Assembly (NCBI RefSeq): GCF_000014425.1
Contig: NC_008530.1
Span: 186,001 to 250,000, forward strand
Source: Lactobacillus gasseri ATCC 33323 = JCM 1131
GTDB lineage: Bacteria; Bacillota; Bacilli; Lactobacillales; Lactobacillaceae
Length of the DNA: 64,000 nt
Direction: 5' to 3'
A program made the position numbers and the translations under genes. The notes under the pieces were generated by a model. That model saw nothing but the letters and a program-made list of their open reading frames with translations. It was not told the DNA's origin and did no database searches. Numbering within the stretch: position 1 is the first letter of the stretch; the number at the start of each line of letters is the position of its first letter. Below are positions 26,185-36,497 of this stretch, piece by piece.

Positions 26185-27447
26185 ATGGCAAAATTTGACA
26201 TTTTAGAAGATTTAAAATGGCGCGGTGCTATTAACCAAGAAACCGATGAAGAAGGGTTACGTAAGTACTTAGCAGAGCATGATGATTTAGCTCTTTACTG
26301 CGGAACTGATCCAACTGGAGATTCTCTTCATATTGGACACTTAATTCCATTTATGATTTTAAAAAGATTCCAAATGGCTGGCTACCATCCAGTAATTTTG
26401 ATTGGTGGAGGAACTGGTTCAATTGGTGACCCATCAGGTAGAAAGACCGAACGTGTTCTTCAAACTGCTGAACAAGTTAAGCACAATGAAGAAAAATTGA
26501 CTACTCAAATGAAGAAGTTATTCGGTACTGAAAACTTTGAAATTAAAAACAATGCTGAATGGCTTGGAAAACTTAATTTGATCGATTTCCTACGTGACTA
26601 TGGTAAATTTTTCCAAGTTAATAACATGATTAACAAGGATGTTGTTGCAAGCCGTTTAGAGAACGGTATTTCATTTACTGAATTCAGTTACCAAATTTTG
26701 CAAGCAATTGATTTCTACCATTTGAACAAAGATAACGGTGTTCAACTTCAAATTGGTGGTTCTGATCAATGGGGCAATATTACTGCTGGTATCGATTTAA
26801 TCCACAAGCTTGAAGGTCAAGAGCGTCCAGCATTTGGTTTAACTATTCCATTGATGCTTAAGGCCGATGGGACTAAGTTTGGTAAATCTGCTGGTGGTGC
26901 TGTTTGGCTTGATCCTGAAAAGACCAGTCCTTACGAATTCTACCAATTCTGGATTAACCAAGATGATCGGGACGTTGTTAAGTACCTTAAATACTTTACT
27001 TTCTTATCTCGTGAAGAAATTGAAGACTTGGCTGAAAAGACTGAAAAAGAACCTTGGAAGCGAGCAGCTCAAAAGAGATTAGCTGAAGAAGTAACTAAGT
27101 TTGTTCATGGTGAAGAAGGCTTGAAAGAAGCTCAAATGATTACTGAAGCATTATTCTCAGGTAACGTTAAGAGCTTGTCTGTACCTCAAATTGAACAAGC
27201 TTTGAAGAATGCACCGAGTGCTGAAGCAACTCATGAAGCTAAGAATATTGTTGAATTCTTGGTTGAAACTAAGATTGAACCATCTAAGCGTCAAGCACGT
27301 GAAGATGTTAAGAACGGTGCTATTTACGTAAATGGTGAACGTCAAAATGATATTGACTTCATTATTGAACCTGATAATGATTTTGATGGTAAGTACGTAA
27401 TTATCCGTAAGGGTAAGAGAAAGTACACTCTAGTTAAAATTAAATAG
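26185..27447 (+). CDS. tyrS: Tyrosyl-tRNA synthetase
   Basis: ATG 26185 is chosen since AGGAGA at 26172-26177 precedes it; a TTG at 26167 lies in the terminator T run. The 420-residue class I enzyme has the HIGH motif (SLHIGHLIP, residues 49-52), the KMSKS-equivalent KFGKS in DGTKFGKSAGG, and a C-terminal S4 RNA-binding domain (about 350-420, RQAREDVKNGAIYVNGE). It charges tRNA-Tyr. It is regulated by the T-box upstream and closed by the hairpin at 27454. Confidence 0.97.
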   Translation: MAKFDILEDLKWRGAINQETDEEGLRKYLAEHDDLALYCGTDPTGDSLHIGHLIPFMILKRFQMAGYHPVILIGGGTGSIGDPSGRKTERVLQTAEQVKHNEEKLTTQMKKLFGTENFEIKNNAEWLGKLNLIDFLRDYGKFFQVNNMINKDVVASRLENGISFTEFSYQILQAIDFYHLNKDNGVQLQIGGSDQWGNITAGIDLIHKLEGQERPAFGLTIPLMLKADGTKFGKSAGGAVWLDPEKTSPYEFYQFWINQDDRDVVKYLKYFTFLSREEIEDLAEKTEKEPWKRAAQKRLAEEVTKFVHGEEGLKEAQMITEALFSGNVKSLSVPQIEQALKNAPSAEATHEAKNIVEFLVETKIEPSKRQAREDVKNGAIYVNGERQNDIDFIIEPDNDFDGKYVIIRKGKRKYTLVKIK

Positions 27448-27453
27448 TTAGTG

Positions 27454-27499
27454 AAAAAAGAAGACGAGGGATCGCTAGAAAGCATTCCTCGTCTTTTTT
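27454..27499 (+). terminator. Terminator of tyrS
   Basis: The stem AAGACGAGG (27461-27469) / CCTCGTCTT (27487-27495) has a long loop and a T run. Confidence 0.85.
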
Positions 27500-27501
27500 G
27501 T

Positions 27502-27507
27502 TATAAT
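27502..27507 (+). promoter_or_regulatory. -10 box for tRNA-Thr
   Basis: TATAAT lies 23 bases before the tRNA 5' end; the -35 falls in the tyrS terminator and is not recognisable. Confidence 0.45.
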
Positions 27508-27529
27508 TAGGTGTAGATTAAATGTGTTT

Positions 27530-27602
27530 GCCGTTTTAGCTCAGGAGGTAGAGCACCGCCGTGGTAAGGAGGAGGTCCCCAGTTCAAATCTGGGAAACGG
27601 CT
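27530..27602 (+). tRNA. tRNA-Thr (anticodon GGT)
   Basis: A full cloverleaf of 73 bases can be drawn: acceptor GCCGTTT/AAACGGC, D stem GCTC/GAGC, anticodon loop GTGGTAA giving GGT, T stem CCCAG/CTGGG with TTCAAAT loop, and discriminator T. The 3' CCA is not encoded. The anticodon stem CCGCC/GGAGG has a G-A mismatch at its middle pair (29-41), which is unusual; the other four pairs are G-C. Confidence 0.85.
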
Positions 27603-27729
27603 TAGTTATTAAATAAGCTTAGGTTAGCAGAAGTTTTTTTTGATGGATGATGCATTAAGGGATGGTCAAAACGACTATCCCTTTTTATAATGGAGATAAA
27701 ACATTGTGATTTATGAAAGAAGAATTAAT

Positions 27730-29043
27730 ATGGCACATGAACTTACGCTAGATGAAATTGCAAAATTTCAACAAGATTATCAACGAAACAAGCAAAATAA
27801 AATCGCTGAATTAGCTGTTGTGAATAACGGTGTGCAAAAAGTAAGCTTTAACAGTGAAGGAATTCGTGATTTAAATCGGACCTTCTCAATTGAAATCCCA
27901 ACTGATAACGTAACTGATCAAAAGCAATCAGGCCGTTGCTGGTTGTTTGCGGCATTGAACGTTTTACGTCACAAGTTTGCTAAGCAATATCATGCAAAGA
28001 ACTTTACTTTTTCACAAAGTTATCTCTTCTTCTGGGATCGAATTGAAAGAGCAAATATTTTCTTTAATCATATCTTAGAAACTGCGGATAAGCCTGTGGA
28101 TGATCGAACTGTGCATTTTTATTTGCAAGCTCCAGATACAGATGGTGGACAATGGCATATGGCCATTTCTTTGATTAGAAAATATGGTTTAGTACCAACT
28201 TATGCACAAGATGAGAGTTTTACTGCCAACAATACAGCAGCATTTAACCAAGCTCTGAACATGAAATTACGTGAAGACGGACTAGTTTTACGTAAACTTG
28301 CACAAGCAGGCAAAAATGATGAAGTAGAACAAAAGCGTCAAGAATTTTTAAGTGAAGTTTATCGCATGGCTGTGATTGCTTTTGGACAACCTGTGCAAAA
28401 GTTTGATTTGGAATTTAAAGATGATGACGGTAATTACAAATTAGATCAAAATCTTAGTCCATTAGACTTTTTCCACAATTATTTTGAAGATGATTTGGAT
28501 GATTATGTTGTTCTCTTTAACGCGCCAGACCATGAATATGATAAGCTTTACGCTTTCCCATTTGAAGATAATGTTGAAGGCGGTAGTCCAATTAGATTTT
28601 TAAATACAAATATTGAAAATCTTAAGGAAGCTGCTATTAAGCAATTAAAAGATGGTGAAACAATCTGGTTTGGTTGTGATGTAGGCAAGCAAAGCGACCG
28701 TCAAAAGGGTATTTTAGCTGCTGATTTGTATGAAACTGATACTATTTTTAATATTGAAACTAAGTTAAGCAAAAAAGAACGTCTTGAAACCGGTGCAAGT
28801 GGATCAACACATGCGATGACCCTTGTTGGTGTAGACGTAGTTGATGGTAAACCTCGTCAATGGAAAGTTGAAAATTCTTGGGGAACAAAAGTTGGTGAAA
28901 AGGGCTACTTTGTTATGGATGATAAGTGGTTTAACGAATACCTCTTTAAGGTTGTAGTAAAGAAGCAATACTTACCAGCAAAATTAGTAAAGATTGCTGA
29001 AGGTAAAGCAACACCAGTTCCTTGCTGGGATTCGATGGCTTAA
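27730..29043 (+). CDS. pepC: C1-family (bleomycin hydrolase type) aminopeptidase
   Basis: The ATG at 27730 gives MAHELTLDEI, matching the start of the paralogue at 31088 (MSHELTLQEI); the GTG at 27706 would add eight residues. The 437-residue cytoplasmic thiol peptidase has catalytic Cys70 in QSGRCWLFAALN, the His in STHAMTLVGVD and the Asn in VENSWGT. It trims amino acids from peptide N-termini, important for an organism that lives on imported peptides. It may be the PepC, PepE or PepG variant; motifs do not settle which. An HD-domain gene follows after 16 bases. Confidence 0.92.
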   Translation: MAHELTLDEIAKFQQDYQRNKQNKIAELAVVNNGVQKVSFNSEGIRDLNRTFSIEIPTDNVTDQKQSGRCWLFAALNVLRHKFAKQYHAKNFTFSQSYLFFWDRIERANIFFNHILETADKPVDDRTVHFYLQAPDTDGGQWHMAISLIRKYGLVPTYAQDESFTANNTAAFNQALNMKLREDGLVLRKLAQAGKNDEVEQKRQEFLSEVYRMAVIAFGQPVQKFDLEFKDDDGNYKLDQNLSPLDFFHNYFEDDLDDYVVLFNAPDHEYDKLYAFPFEDNVEGGSPIRFLNTNIENLKEAAIKQLKDGETIWFGCDVGKQSDRQKGILAADLYETDTIFNIETKLSKKERLETGASGSTHAMTLVGVDVVDGKPRQWKVENSWGTKVGEKGYFVMDDKWFNEYLFKVVVKKQYLPAKLVKIAEGKATPVPCWDSMA

Positions 29044-29059
29044 TTGTGGTGATAAATAG

Positions 29060-29713
29060 ATGGATATTGAATTAGTTAAGCAATTTACCAGGGTTCATTT
29101 AAAAGGTGAAAAAACAGGTCATGATTATTATCATGGGCAGAGAGTAGCAAACTTAGCTACAAAAATGTATTTAAGCGATTATCCTAATGCACATGAGGAT
29201 AGCCGAGTTGTTGCTATTATTCAGACTGGTAGTTATTTACACGATACAATTGACGAAAAGATTTGCGAAAATCCAAGCAAGGTAATTGCAGAAATTGAAG
29301 AGCTACTACCTAAAGTTGGATTTACTGAATTAGAAGTACAAGATATTTTATTTACGATTCAGCACATGTCTTTTTCTGACAATATTGAACACCACTACAA
29401 GTTGCCTCTCAGTGGACAATATGTGCAAGATGCAGACCGAATCGAAAGTTTGGGTGCAATTGGAATCGCACGAGCATTTACTTATGGTGGAAAGCATGGA
29501 AATAAAATCTATGATCCAGAGATTAAGCCTGAAAAGTTAGTAAGTCATGATCAATATCGTAATCATGATGAAACAACAATTAATCACTTCTATGAGAAAT
29601 TATTTGATTTAGAGGGATTGATGAATACTCCTGCTGCTAAGAAAGAAGCACATCGAAGAACTGAATATATGCGTGAATTCGTTCAAGAATTTATGGACGA
29701 ATGGAATGTGTAA
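29060..29713 (+). CDS. HD-domain phosphohydrolase, uncharacterised
   Basis: This 217-residue protein has an HD fold of the YedJ/PpnN-neighbour type: HDYYHGQRVA (His21, His25), the metal pair HD at 61-62 in GSYLHDTID, and DADRIESLGAIGIARAF as the downstream Asp motif. Such proteins cleave phosphate from nucleotides or similar compounds using a metal ion; the substrate is unknown. It is probably co-transcribed with the aminopeptidase upstream and ends at the terminator shared with the convergent paralogue. Confidence 0.85.
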   Translation: MDIELVKQFTRVHLKGEKTGHDYYHGQRVANLATKMYLSDYPNAHEDSRVVAIIQTGSYLHDTIDEKICENPSKVIAEIEELLPKVGFTELEVQDILFTIQHMSFSDNIEHHYKLPLSGQYVQDADRIESLGAIGIARAFTYGGKHGNKIYDPEIKPEKLVSHDQYRNHDETTINHFYEKLFDLEGLMNTPAAKKEAHRRTEYMREFVQEFMDEWNV

Positions 29714-29716
29714 TAG

Positions 29717-29757
29717 AAAAGCGCCTTGTATCAAAAATGATACAAAGCGCTTTTTTT
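29717..29757. terminator. Bidirectional terminator between HD gene and pepC paralogue
   Basis: AAAAGCGCcTTGTATCA and TGATACAAaGCGCTTTT form a 17-position stem with one mismatch and a short A loop, with T runs on both strands. Confidence 0.88.
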
Positions 29758-29777
29758 ATCAATATATTTTATTTTTA

Positions 29778-31088
29778 CTAAGCAAGTGAATCCCAAGCTG
29801 GAAGTGGAGTAGGTTTGCTTTCTGCGAGTTTCTTTTGATCGTCAGTTAAGAATTCTTTTCTAACAACTACTTCATAAACAAACTCATCAAACCACTTATC
29901 GCTCATTGTGAAGTAACCTTTACGGCCTGACTTTTCACTCCATGAGTTTTCAACTTTCCACTTACGGATTTCTCCCTTATCTAAGTCGACACCAACTAGG
30001 GTCATTGCGTGACTGACTTCACCTTCGCCAGTAGCCAATCTTTCAGCCTTAGTCATGTAAGTATCAACATCAAATAATTCGTCGGTCTTGTACAATTCAG
30101 TATCTAAGTAGCCAGTCTTACGGTCCATTTCCTTTAAGACGTCGTTACCGAACCAAACACTTTCGCCGTCTTTCAATTGCTTGACTGCAGCTTCTTTTAA
30201 GTATTCGATTGGAACATTTAAGAAAGTAATAGGAAGACCTCCATTAACGTTATCTTCGAATGGAAGTGAGTAAAGCTTGCCATATTCGTGATCAGGTGCG
30301 TTAGTCAAGCAAACATAATCATCGAAGTTAATATCCCAATACTTATTGAAGAATTCAACTGGTGTTAAGTTTTTATCTAAGTGCAATTTTTTATCGTCGT
30401 CGCGGTATTCTAAGTCAAAAGTCTTAGGTGGTTCACCAACAGCAATTGCAGTCATCCGGTAAATTTCGCTTAAGAACTCTTTACGTTTCTTTTCAACTTC
30501 GTCGGTTTTACCTTCTTGAACTAATTTACGTAAAACTAAGGCATCTTTTCTTTCTTTACGAGCTAAGGCATCAGCTAAGCCAGCAGTGTGGTTAGTGTTA
30601 AAGCTTTCTGGCATTGCATTGGTTGGGACAACGCCGTACTTCTTAACTAGTGAAGCAGCCATTGCCCATTGACCACCATCTGAGCCTGCAAAGTTCATGT
30701 ATGCTTTAACAGTACGATCATCTAATGGCTTATCAGCGGAATCGATGATTGCATCGTAGAAGATATTTGCACGTTCAATTTTATCCCAGAAAAAGTTGTA
30801 TGCTTGGGATAAAGTAAAATTCTTAGCCTTATACTTTTTACCAAAGTCGTGACGTAAGGTGTTTAAAGTGGCAAATAACCAGCAACGTCCTGATTGCATT
30901 TGGTTAGTAACGTTATCAGTTTCTACTTCAACAGAAAAGACATCATTTAGACGGTTAGTAACTGCTGGATTAAAAGATGCTTCTAATACACCAGAGCGCA
31001 TTGCTGCGCGAGAAACAACTTCATTGCGTGAATTATCAAAATCATTACGGAATTGATCAATTTCTTGTAGAGTTAATTCGTGAGACAT
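29778..31088 (-). CDS. C1-family aminopeptidase paralogue (PepC/PepE/PepG type)
   Basis: This 436-residue protein is homologous along its full length to the product of 27730-29043, with catalytic Cys69 (QSGRCWLFATLN), His in VSHAMTLVGVD and Asn in VENSWSE. The residue after the WS pair differs from the usual G (VENSWSEKSG against VENSWGTKVG). It should be a cytoplasmic oligomeric aminopeptidase or endopeptidase with different specificity from its neighbour. The two genes are convergent with the HD gene between them, suggesting an old duplication. AGGAGTG lies upstream of the start. Confidence 0.92.
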   Translation of the reverse strand: MSHELTLQEIDQFRNDFDNSRNEVVSRAAMRSGVLEASFNPAVTNRLNDVFSVEVETDNVTNQMQSGRCWLFATLNTLRHDFGKKYKAKNFTLSQAYNFFWDKIERANIFYDAIIDSADKPLDDRTVKAYMNFAGSDGGQWAMAASLVKKYGVVPTNAMPESFNTNHTAGLADALARKERKDALVLRKLVQEGKTDEVEKKRKEFLSEIYRMTAIAVGEPPKTFDLEYRDDDKKLHLDKNLTPVEFFNKYWDINFDDYVCLTNAPDHEYGKLYSLPFEDNVNGGLPITFLNVPIEYLKEAAVKQLKDGESVWFGNDVLKEMDRKTGYLDTELYKTDELFDVDTYMTKAERLATGEGEVSHAMTLVGVDLDKGEIRKWKVENSWSEKSGRKGYFTMSDKWFDEFVYEVVVRKEFLTDDQKKLAESKPTPLPAWDSLA

Positions 31089-31252
31089 GTAATTTTACAC
31101 TCCTTTAATTTTTTTATCATGTTTTTCATTATCTTTACTATACAGCAAATGACGACTTAATACACTAATTTTATTGAATGAAAGTAGCTTTCATAAGTAT
31201 GACAAGGGACAATATGAAGTATAATATTGATAATAATATCGGAGGTAAGACT

Positions 31253-31873
31253 ATGAAAAAGAATATTTTTGTATCAGGCATTACCCTAATGACTATGCTT
31301 CTTGCTGTAGGTTGCAGTAATAGTGCAAATCAATCTAGTACTAATAACGAAGCAAAAAGTAGTAAGACAAGCCACAAGAAGAGTCATAAGGCTAAGAAAC
31401 ATACTACTAAGAAAGATAAGACCGATGTAGATACTGACGATTCAGAAACTACTAATTCAGATAAGAAGAACGATAAGAGTAGTGAAAGTTCAAGCAATAC
31501 TAACGGCAAAAAGACTAATAAGAACGAATCAACTAATTCTAATAATTCTTCTGATTCAACTGGCTCAAATAATTCGAATAATGCATCAAATTCGGCTGCA
31601 TCTAACAACCAAACTAATGGTAAGAGTCAAAACGCATCATCAGCTAATAACGCTTCAGATGCCATGTTTAACAAGATGGTTTCTGACACAATTAAAGAGC
31701 ACGGCTATTCAAGTAGTTATGGTCCAGACAACTTTACTTTAATTGATGGCGGCAATGGTCAATACTCTTTAGCTGAAAAGTCAACTGGAACAATTGTTGG
31801 TCATTATTCAGTCAAGAATGGTGAACTTTACAAGCAAGATATTCTTACTGGAAACGATGTTAAGGTTAAATAA
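31253..31873 (+). CDS. Small lipoprotein with charged Ser/Asn/Lys-rich linker
   Basis: ATG 31253 follows GGAGGTAAG; the frame is open further upstream but without a site. The 206-residue precursor has a lipobox (LAVGC, Cys21). Residues about 25-145 are low-complexity Lys/Ser/Asn/Thr/Asp, and a C-terminal domain of about 60 residues (from DAMFNKMVSDTIKEHGY) ends in NGELYKQDILTGNDVKVK. The family is not recognised. The stop codon overlaps the GreA-like start (TAATG), so a surface lipoprotein is translationally coupled to a transcription factor, an odd pairing. Confidence 0.78.
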   Translation: MKKNIFVSGITLMTMLLAVGCSNSANQSSTNNEAKSSKTSHKKSHKAKKHTTKKDKTDVDTDDSETTNSDKKNDKSSESSSNTNGKKTNKNESTNSNNSSDSTGSNNSNNASNSAASNNQTNGKSQNASSANNASDAMFNKMVSDTIKEHGYSSSYGPDNFTLIDGGNGQYSLAEKSTGTIVGHYSVKNGELYKQDILTGNDVKVK

Positions 31874-32334
31874 TGGTTTACTATCAAAAAATGACGCCAG
31901 AAGGCTATCAAGAAATTAAAGACGAGATAGCCCGTTTAAAAAAAGATCGACCACGTAGAATTAAAATTTTGCAAGAAGCTCGTAGTATGGGAGACTTGTC
32001 AGAAAATTCAGAATATACGACTGCTAAGATGGAATTAGGGCACTTGCAGAGTCGACTGCGTTATCTAGATAAACAATTAAGATATTCAGAAATTATTCAA
32101 AAAGATGAAAGTGGAACAATTGATTTAGGTTCAAATGTAAAATTGCTTTTTGAAGGTGATGACGATGCGGAAGAATATCGGATTGTCGGCAGAATGGAAG
32201 CAGACCTAGCTAAAGGAAAAATCTCTTTTGATTCTCCTTTAGGGCAGGCTTTAATGAAGCAAAAAGCTGGTGCAACAGTTACTGTTCAAGCACCAGCTGG
32301 AAGTTACGATGTAAAAATTATTGCAGTAAATTAA
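31873..32334 (+). CDS. GreA/GreB-family transcript cleavage factor (paralogue)
   Basis: This 153-residue protein has an N-terminal coiled-coil finger carrying the acidic tip GDLSENSEY (Asp41, Glu44), which reaches into the RNA polymerase channel to promote cleavage of backtracked RNA, and a C-terminal FKBP-like domain with SPLGQALMKQKAG. The sequence and its unusual place behind a lipoprotein gene suggest a second, accessory Gre factor rather than the main greA. The start overlaps the upstream stop by one base. It is closed by the hairpin at 32333. Confidence 0.88.
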   Translation: MVYYQKMTPEGYQEIKDEIARLKKDRPRRIKILQEARSMGDLSENSEYTTAKMELGHLQSRLRYLDKQLRYSEIIQKDESGTIDLGSNVKLLFEGDDDAEEYRIVGRMEADLAKGKISFDSPLGQALMKQKAGATVTVQAPAGSYDVKIIAVN

Positions 32335-32366
32335 AAAACACCTCGCTCATGCGGGGTGCTTTTTTA
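32333..32366. terminator. Bidirectional terminator between greA-like gene and hsp20
   Basis: AAAAAACACCTCGC and GCGGGGTGCTTTTTT pair around a TCAT loop, with T runs on both strands. Confidence 0.85.
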
Positions 32367-32379
32367 TAAGCAATCAAAT

Positions 32380-32811
32380 TTATTCAATTGTGATGGTGTT
32401 TTCTTTATCTTCTTCAGTTAACTTTGGCAAGGTAATCGTTAAAACGCCATCGATGTCTTTAGCAGAAATTTCTTTAGAATCAACATCAGGAATACGATAG
32501 CTTCTTTGAATGTGACCAACGCTTCTTTCACGGTGAATAAGGTTACCATTCTTGTCATCTAAGTTGTCAAATGAGTCGCGACTACCTGAAACATTCAAGA
32601 TACCATCTTTATAAGAAACCTTGATGTCCTTCTTGTCCATTCCTGGCATATCGACTTTAACGATATAGTCTTTGTCTGTTTCAGCTACATCAGATTGCAT
32701 AATGTTCTTAATTGAACTATCGTCAAAAAAGTCTTTTGGAAAACTAAACCAATCGCTTAATTGATCCATCATATTATCATTGTTACGATTTTTCATCATT
32801 TCGTTTGCCAT
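32380..32811 (-). CDS. Small heat-shock protein (Hsp20/alpha-crystallin family)
   Basis: The start is set at ATG 32811; the upstream in-frame ATG at 32829 forms part of the GGAAGGAAG site. The 143-residue holdase chaperone has an alpha-crystallin domain (about 40-135) with ETDKDYIVKVDMPGMDKKDIKVSY and GVLTITLPK near the end. It binds unfolding proteins during stress. A CIRCE element and a good promoter lie upstream, so HrcA repression is expected. Confidence 0.95.
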   Translation of the reverse strand: MANEMMKNRNNDNMMDQLSDWFSFPKDFFDDSSIKNIMQSDVAETDKDYIVKVDMPGMDKKDIKVSYKDGILNVSGSRDSFDNLDDKNGNLIHRERSVGHIQRSYRIPDVDSKEISAKDIDGVLTITLPKLTEEDKENTITIE

Positions 32812-32848
32812 AATAAAACTTCCTTCCATTACGCTCTCTACACTTTCT

Positions 32849-32876
32849 ATTGTAGTAGCTCAGAATAGAATGTAAA
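32849..32876 (-). promoter_or_regulatory. Promoter of hsp20
   Basis: On the minus strand TTTACA (32876-32871) and TACAAT (32854-32849) are separated by 16 bases. Confidence 0.6.
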
Positions 32877-32880
32877 ATAT

Positions 32881-32907
32881 TTAGCACTCTAATTGGTGAA
32901 GTGCTAA
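32881..32907 (-). promoter_or_regulatory. CIRCE element (HrcA operator)
   Basis: TTAGCACTC, nine bases, then AAGTGCTAA: the CIRCE inverted repeat with a single deviation (A for G at the first base of the right arm). It lies just upstream of the hsp20 -35 box. Confidence 0.9.
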
Positions 32908-32916
32908 TCCTAATGC

Positions 32917-32954
32917 AAAAAATAGGATTTAGAGTAATTCTAGATCCTATTTTT
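32917..32954 (-). terminator. Terminator of the GH1 gene at 32960
   Basis: AAAAATAGGAT and ATCCTATTTTT, with further pairing of TTAGA and TCTAG inside, carry T runs for minus-strand reading. Confidence 0.82.
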
Positions 32955-32959
32955 CGTGA

Positions 32960-34495
<1,536 letters not shown>

Positions 34496-34524
34496 TTATT
34501 TTTATTATAAAACGGTCTTTATTG

Positions 34525-34553
34525 TTGCAACCGTTTTCAATTAGTAGTATTAT
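34525..34553 (+). promoter_or_regulatory. Promoter with overlapping cre for the membrane protein-EIIC operon
   Basis: TTGCAA (34525-34530) and TATTAT (34548-34553) are 17 bases apart. TGCAACCGTTTTCA (34526-34539) matches 12 of 14 cre positions and covers the -35, so CcpA binding would block polymerase. Confidence 0.68.
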
Positions 34554-34605
34554 ACAGGTGTTGTCTGAATTGTTCAGGAACAATATTGAAAGGGCAGATA
34601 CAATA

Positions 34606-35103
34606 ATGACTAAAAAAGATCAGAGTTTAGAACAAAAGAAACATGATATGAGTGTGAGATCTATAAACTTTAGCCGCTATTTAATGATTCGTTATTTTTC
34701 TGCGGCGTTCTTATTCACTAATCTATTTTGGTTAGTTTTTGCAATTTGTTACAAAGATATTGTTGCTTCGATAATTTCGGGATTATTGTTTGTTTTATTA
34801 TTAGTAGCTTCAGTTGAGCAAGTAAGTAAATGGAATGTGAGAAATACTGACTTGAAGTTTACAAAACTTTATTATCAGCTGCAGCTAGTTGCAAATGTAA
34901 TCTTTGCTATAGGTTGCTATTTACCATTTGGAAAGGTTCTGTTTCCTTTTATGGCAACAAATGATGTCGCAAATGTAATTTTTACGATTTTAGTTGTTGG
35001 AATATTAGGTTCTATTTTGATTTTAAGAAGAATTAGCAACATTCAAAATGGGCGCGACAAATATGCACGAGCAATTAAGACATTTGAAAGTAATAGACAG
35101 TAG
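34606..35103 (+). CDS. Small four-helix membrane protein linked to PTS
   Basis: The ATG at 34606 follows AAAGGG; the frame extends to 34522 but would start inside the promoter. The 165-residue product has a polar N-terminus (1-25), four hydrophobic helices (about 27-48, 52-70, 89-108, 122-140) and a basic tail. I do not recognise the family. It lies 22 bases upstream of the EIIC gene under a cre-controlled promoter, so it may assist sugar uptake. Confidence 0.72.
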   Translation: MTKKDQSLEQKKHDMSVRSINFSRYLMIRYFSAAFLFTNLFWLVFAICYKDIVASIISGLLFVLLLVASVEQVSKWNVRNTDLKFTKLYYQLQLVANVIFAIGCYLPFGKVLFPFMATNDVANVIFTILVVGILGSILILRRISNIQNGRDKYARAIKTFESNRQ

Positions 35104-35125
35104 GACAAATTGAGGGGGATGTACT

Positions 35126-36478
35126 ATGTCTGACACTGCGCAACCATCATTTAAAGATAAAATGATGAAGATACTAGGCAAGTTCTCAGGTTCACGTTTT
35201 GTACGTGCAATTATGGGTGCTGGTTATTCGATTATTGCCTTTTCTATCATTGGATCAATGTTTTTGGTCTTAACAGTTTTGACTCAAGTTATTACTGCTA
35301 AAGGATTTGTAGATTTTTACAATAATACATTTGGACGTTTTAACAATATTTATACTGTTATTTACAACGCCACCATGGGTATTATCGCAATTTACTTTGC
35401 TGGATCATTTGCTTATAACTATGCAGATATTTACCGTAAAGAAGAGAATTTATTGCTTGATCCATTGAACGCAGTTTTCTTAACTTTAATGGGCTTATTC
35501 ATTACCGTTCCACAATTAGTATGGAAGGGTGGTAACACTGTCTTTGTTAACATTTTAAAGAAAGATAATGTTATTGCCGGTGGTTATGGCGTTTCTGGTT
35601 CTGGGTTAACTAGAATTGGTGCTACAGGTATCTTTACTGGTTTAATCGTTGCCTGGTTAACTGTTCAAATTTATCGTTTCTGTATTAAACACAATTGGCG
35701 AATTAAAATGCCAGCATCTGTTCCATCAGGTGTTGCTAACTCATTTACTGCTTTGATTCCTGGTTTTGTGATTGCGATTGTCATTGCTTTAATTGACGTT
35801 ATCTTAATTGTTCTTGGTACAGATATTTTCCAATTATTGTTTATTCCATTCTCATTTGTTTCAAACATTGCTAATACCTGGTGGGGAGTTTTGATTATCT
35901 TCTTCCTGATTCACTTCTTATGGTGGTTTGGTATTCACGGTGCGACTATTATTTCAAGTTTCTACCAAGCAATTGTTTTATCAAACATGGCTGCTAATGC
36001 TTCTGGTGCTCACTATGTATTTGCAGGTGAATTCGCAAACGCATTCGTAATTATGGGGGGATCAGGAGCTACCTTGGGTATGGCACTCTGGATGGCTTTT
36101 GCTTCTAGATCTAAACAATTACGAGAACTTGGTAAACTTGAAGCTGTTCCTGCTGTATTTAACATTAACGAACCTTTACTATTTGGTTTGCCAATTGTTT
36201 ATAACGTACGTTTATTTGTTCCATTCTTATTAGCACCTATGACTTGTTCAATGGTTGCTTATGCAGCTATTGCAACTCACTTAGTACCTAAGATTATTGT
36301 TCAACAACCATGGCCAATTCCTGTAGGTATTGGTGGTATGATGGCCACTGCTAGTTGGCAAGGTGCTGTTTTAGCTTTAGTCAATGCTATAGTTGCATTC
36401 TTAATTTGGTATCCATTCATTAAGCATTACGACAATGAATTGCTTAAGAAAGAGCAAGCTGGTGCTGAGAAAGCTTAA
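35126..36478 (+). CDS. PTS lactose/cellobiose-family transporter subunit EIIC
   Basis: This 450-residue membrane permease of the Lac family (CelB-like) has about ten helices and the substrate-site region IHGATIISSFYQA, followed by VFNINEPLLFGLPIVYN, a hallmark of this family. It takes up a beta-glucoside while it is phosphorylated by IIB. No IIA or IIB gene accompanies it, so it must borrow these, possibly from the set at 40068-41062. AGGGGGATG precedes the ATG. The GH1 gene on the opposite strand is the likely partner hydrolase. Confidence 0.92.
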   Translation: MSDTAQPSFKDKMMKILGKFSGSRFVRAIMGAGYSIIAFSIIGSMFLVLTVLTQVITAKGFVDFYNNTFGRFNNIYTVIYNATMGIIAIYFAGSFAYNYADIYRKEENLLLDPLNAVFLTLMGLFITVPQLVWKGGNTVFVNILKKDNVIAGGYGVSGSGLTRIGATGIFTGLIVAWLTVQIYRFCIKHNWRIKMPASVPSGVANSFTALIPGFVIAIVIALIDVILIVLGTDIFQLLFIPFSFVSNIANTWWGVLIIFFLIHFLWWFGIHGATIISSFYQAIVLSNMAANASGAHYVFAGEFANAFVIMGGSGATLGMALWMAFASRSKQLRELGKLEAVPAVFNINEPLLFGLPIVYNVRLFVPFLLAPMTCSMVAYAAIATHLVPKIIVQQPWPIPVGIGGMMATASWQGAVLALVNAIVAFLIWYPFIKHYDNELLKKEQAGAEKA

Positions 36479-36497
36479 TTATAAAATATAGACTTTG

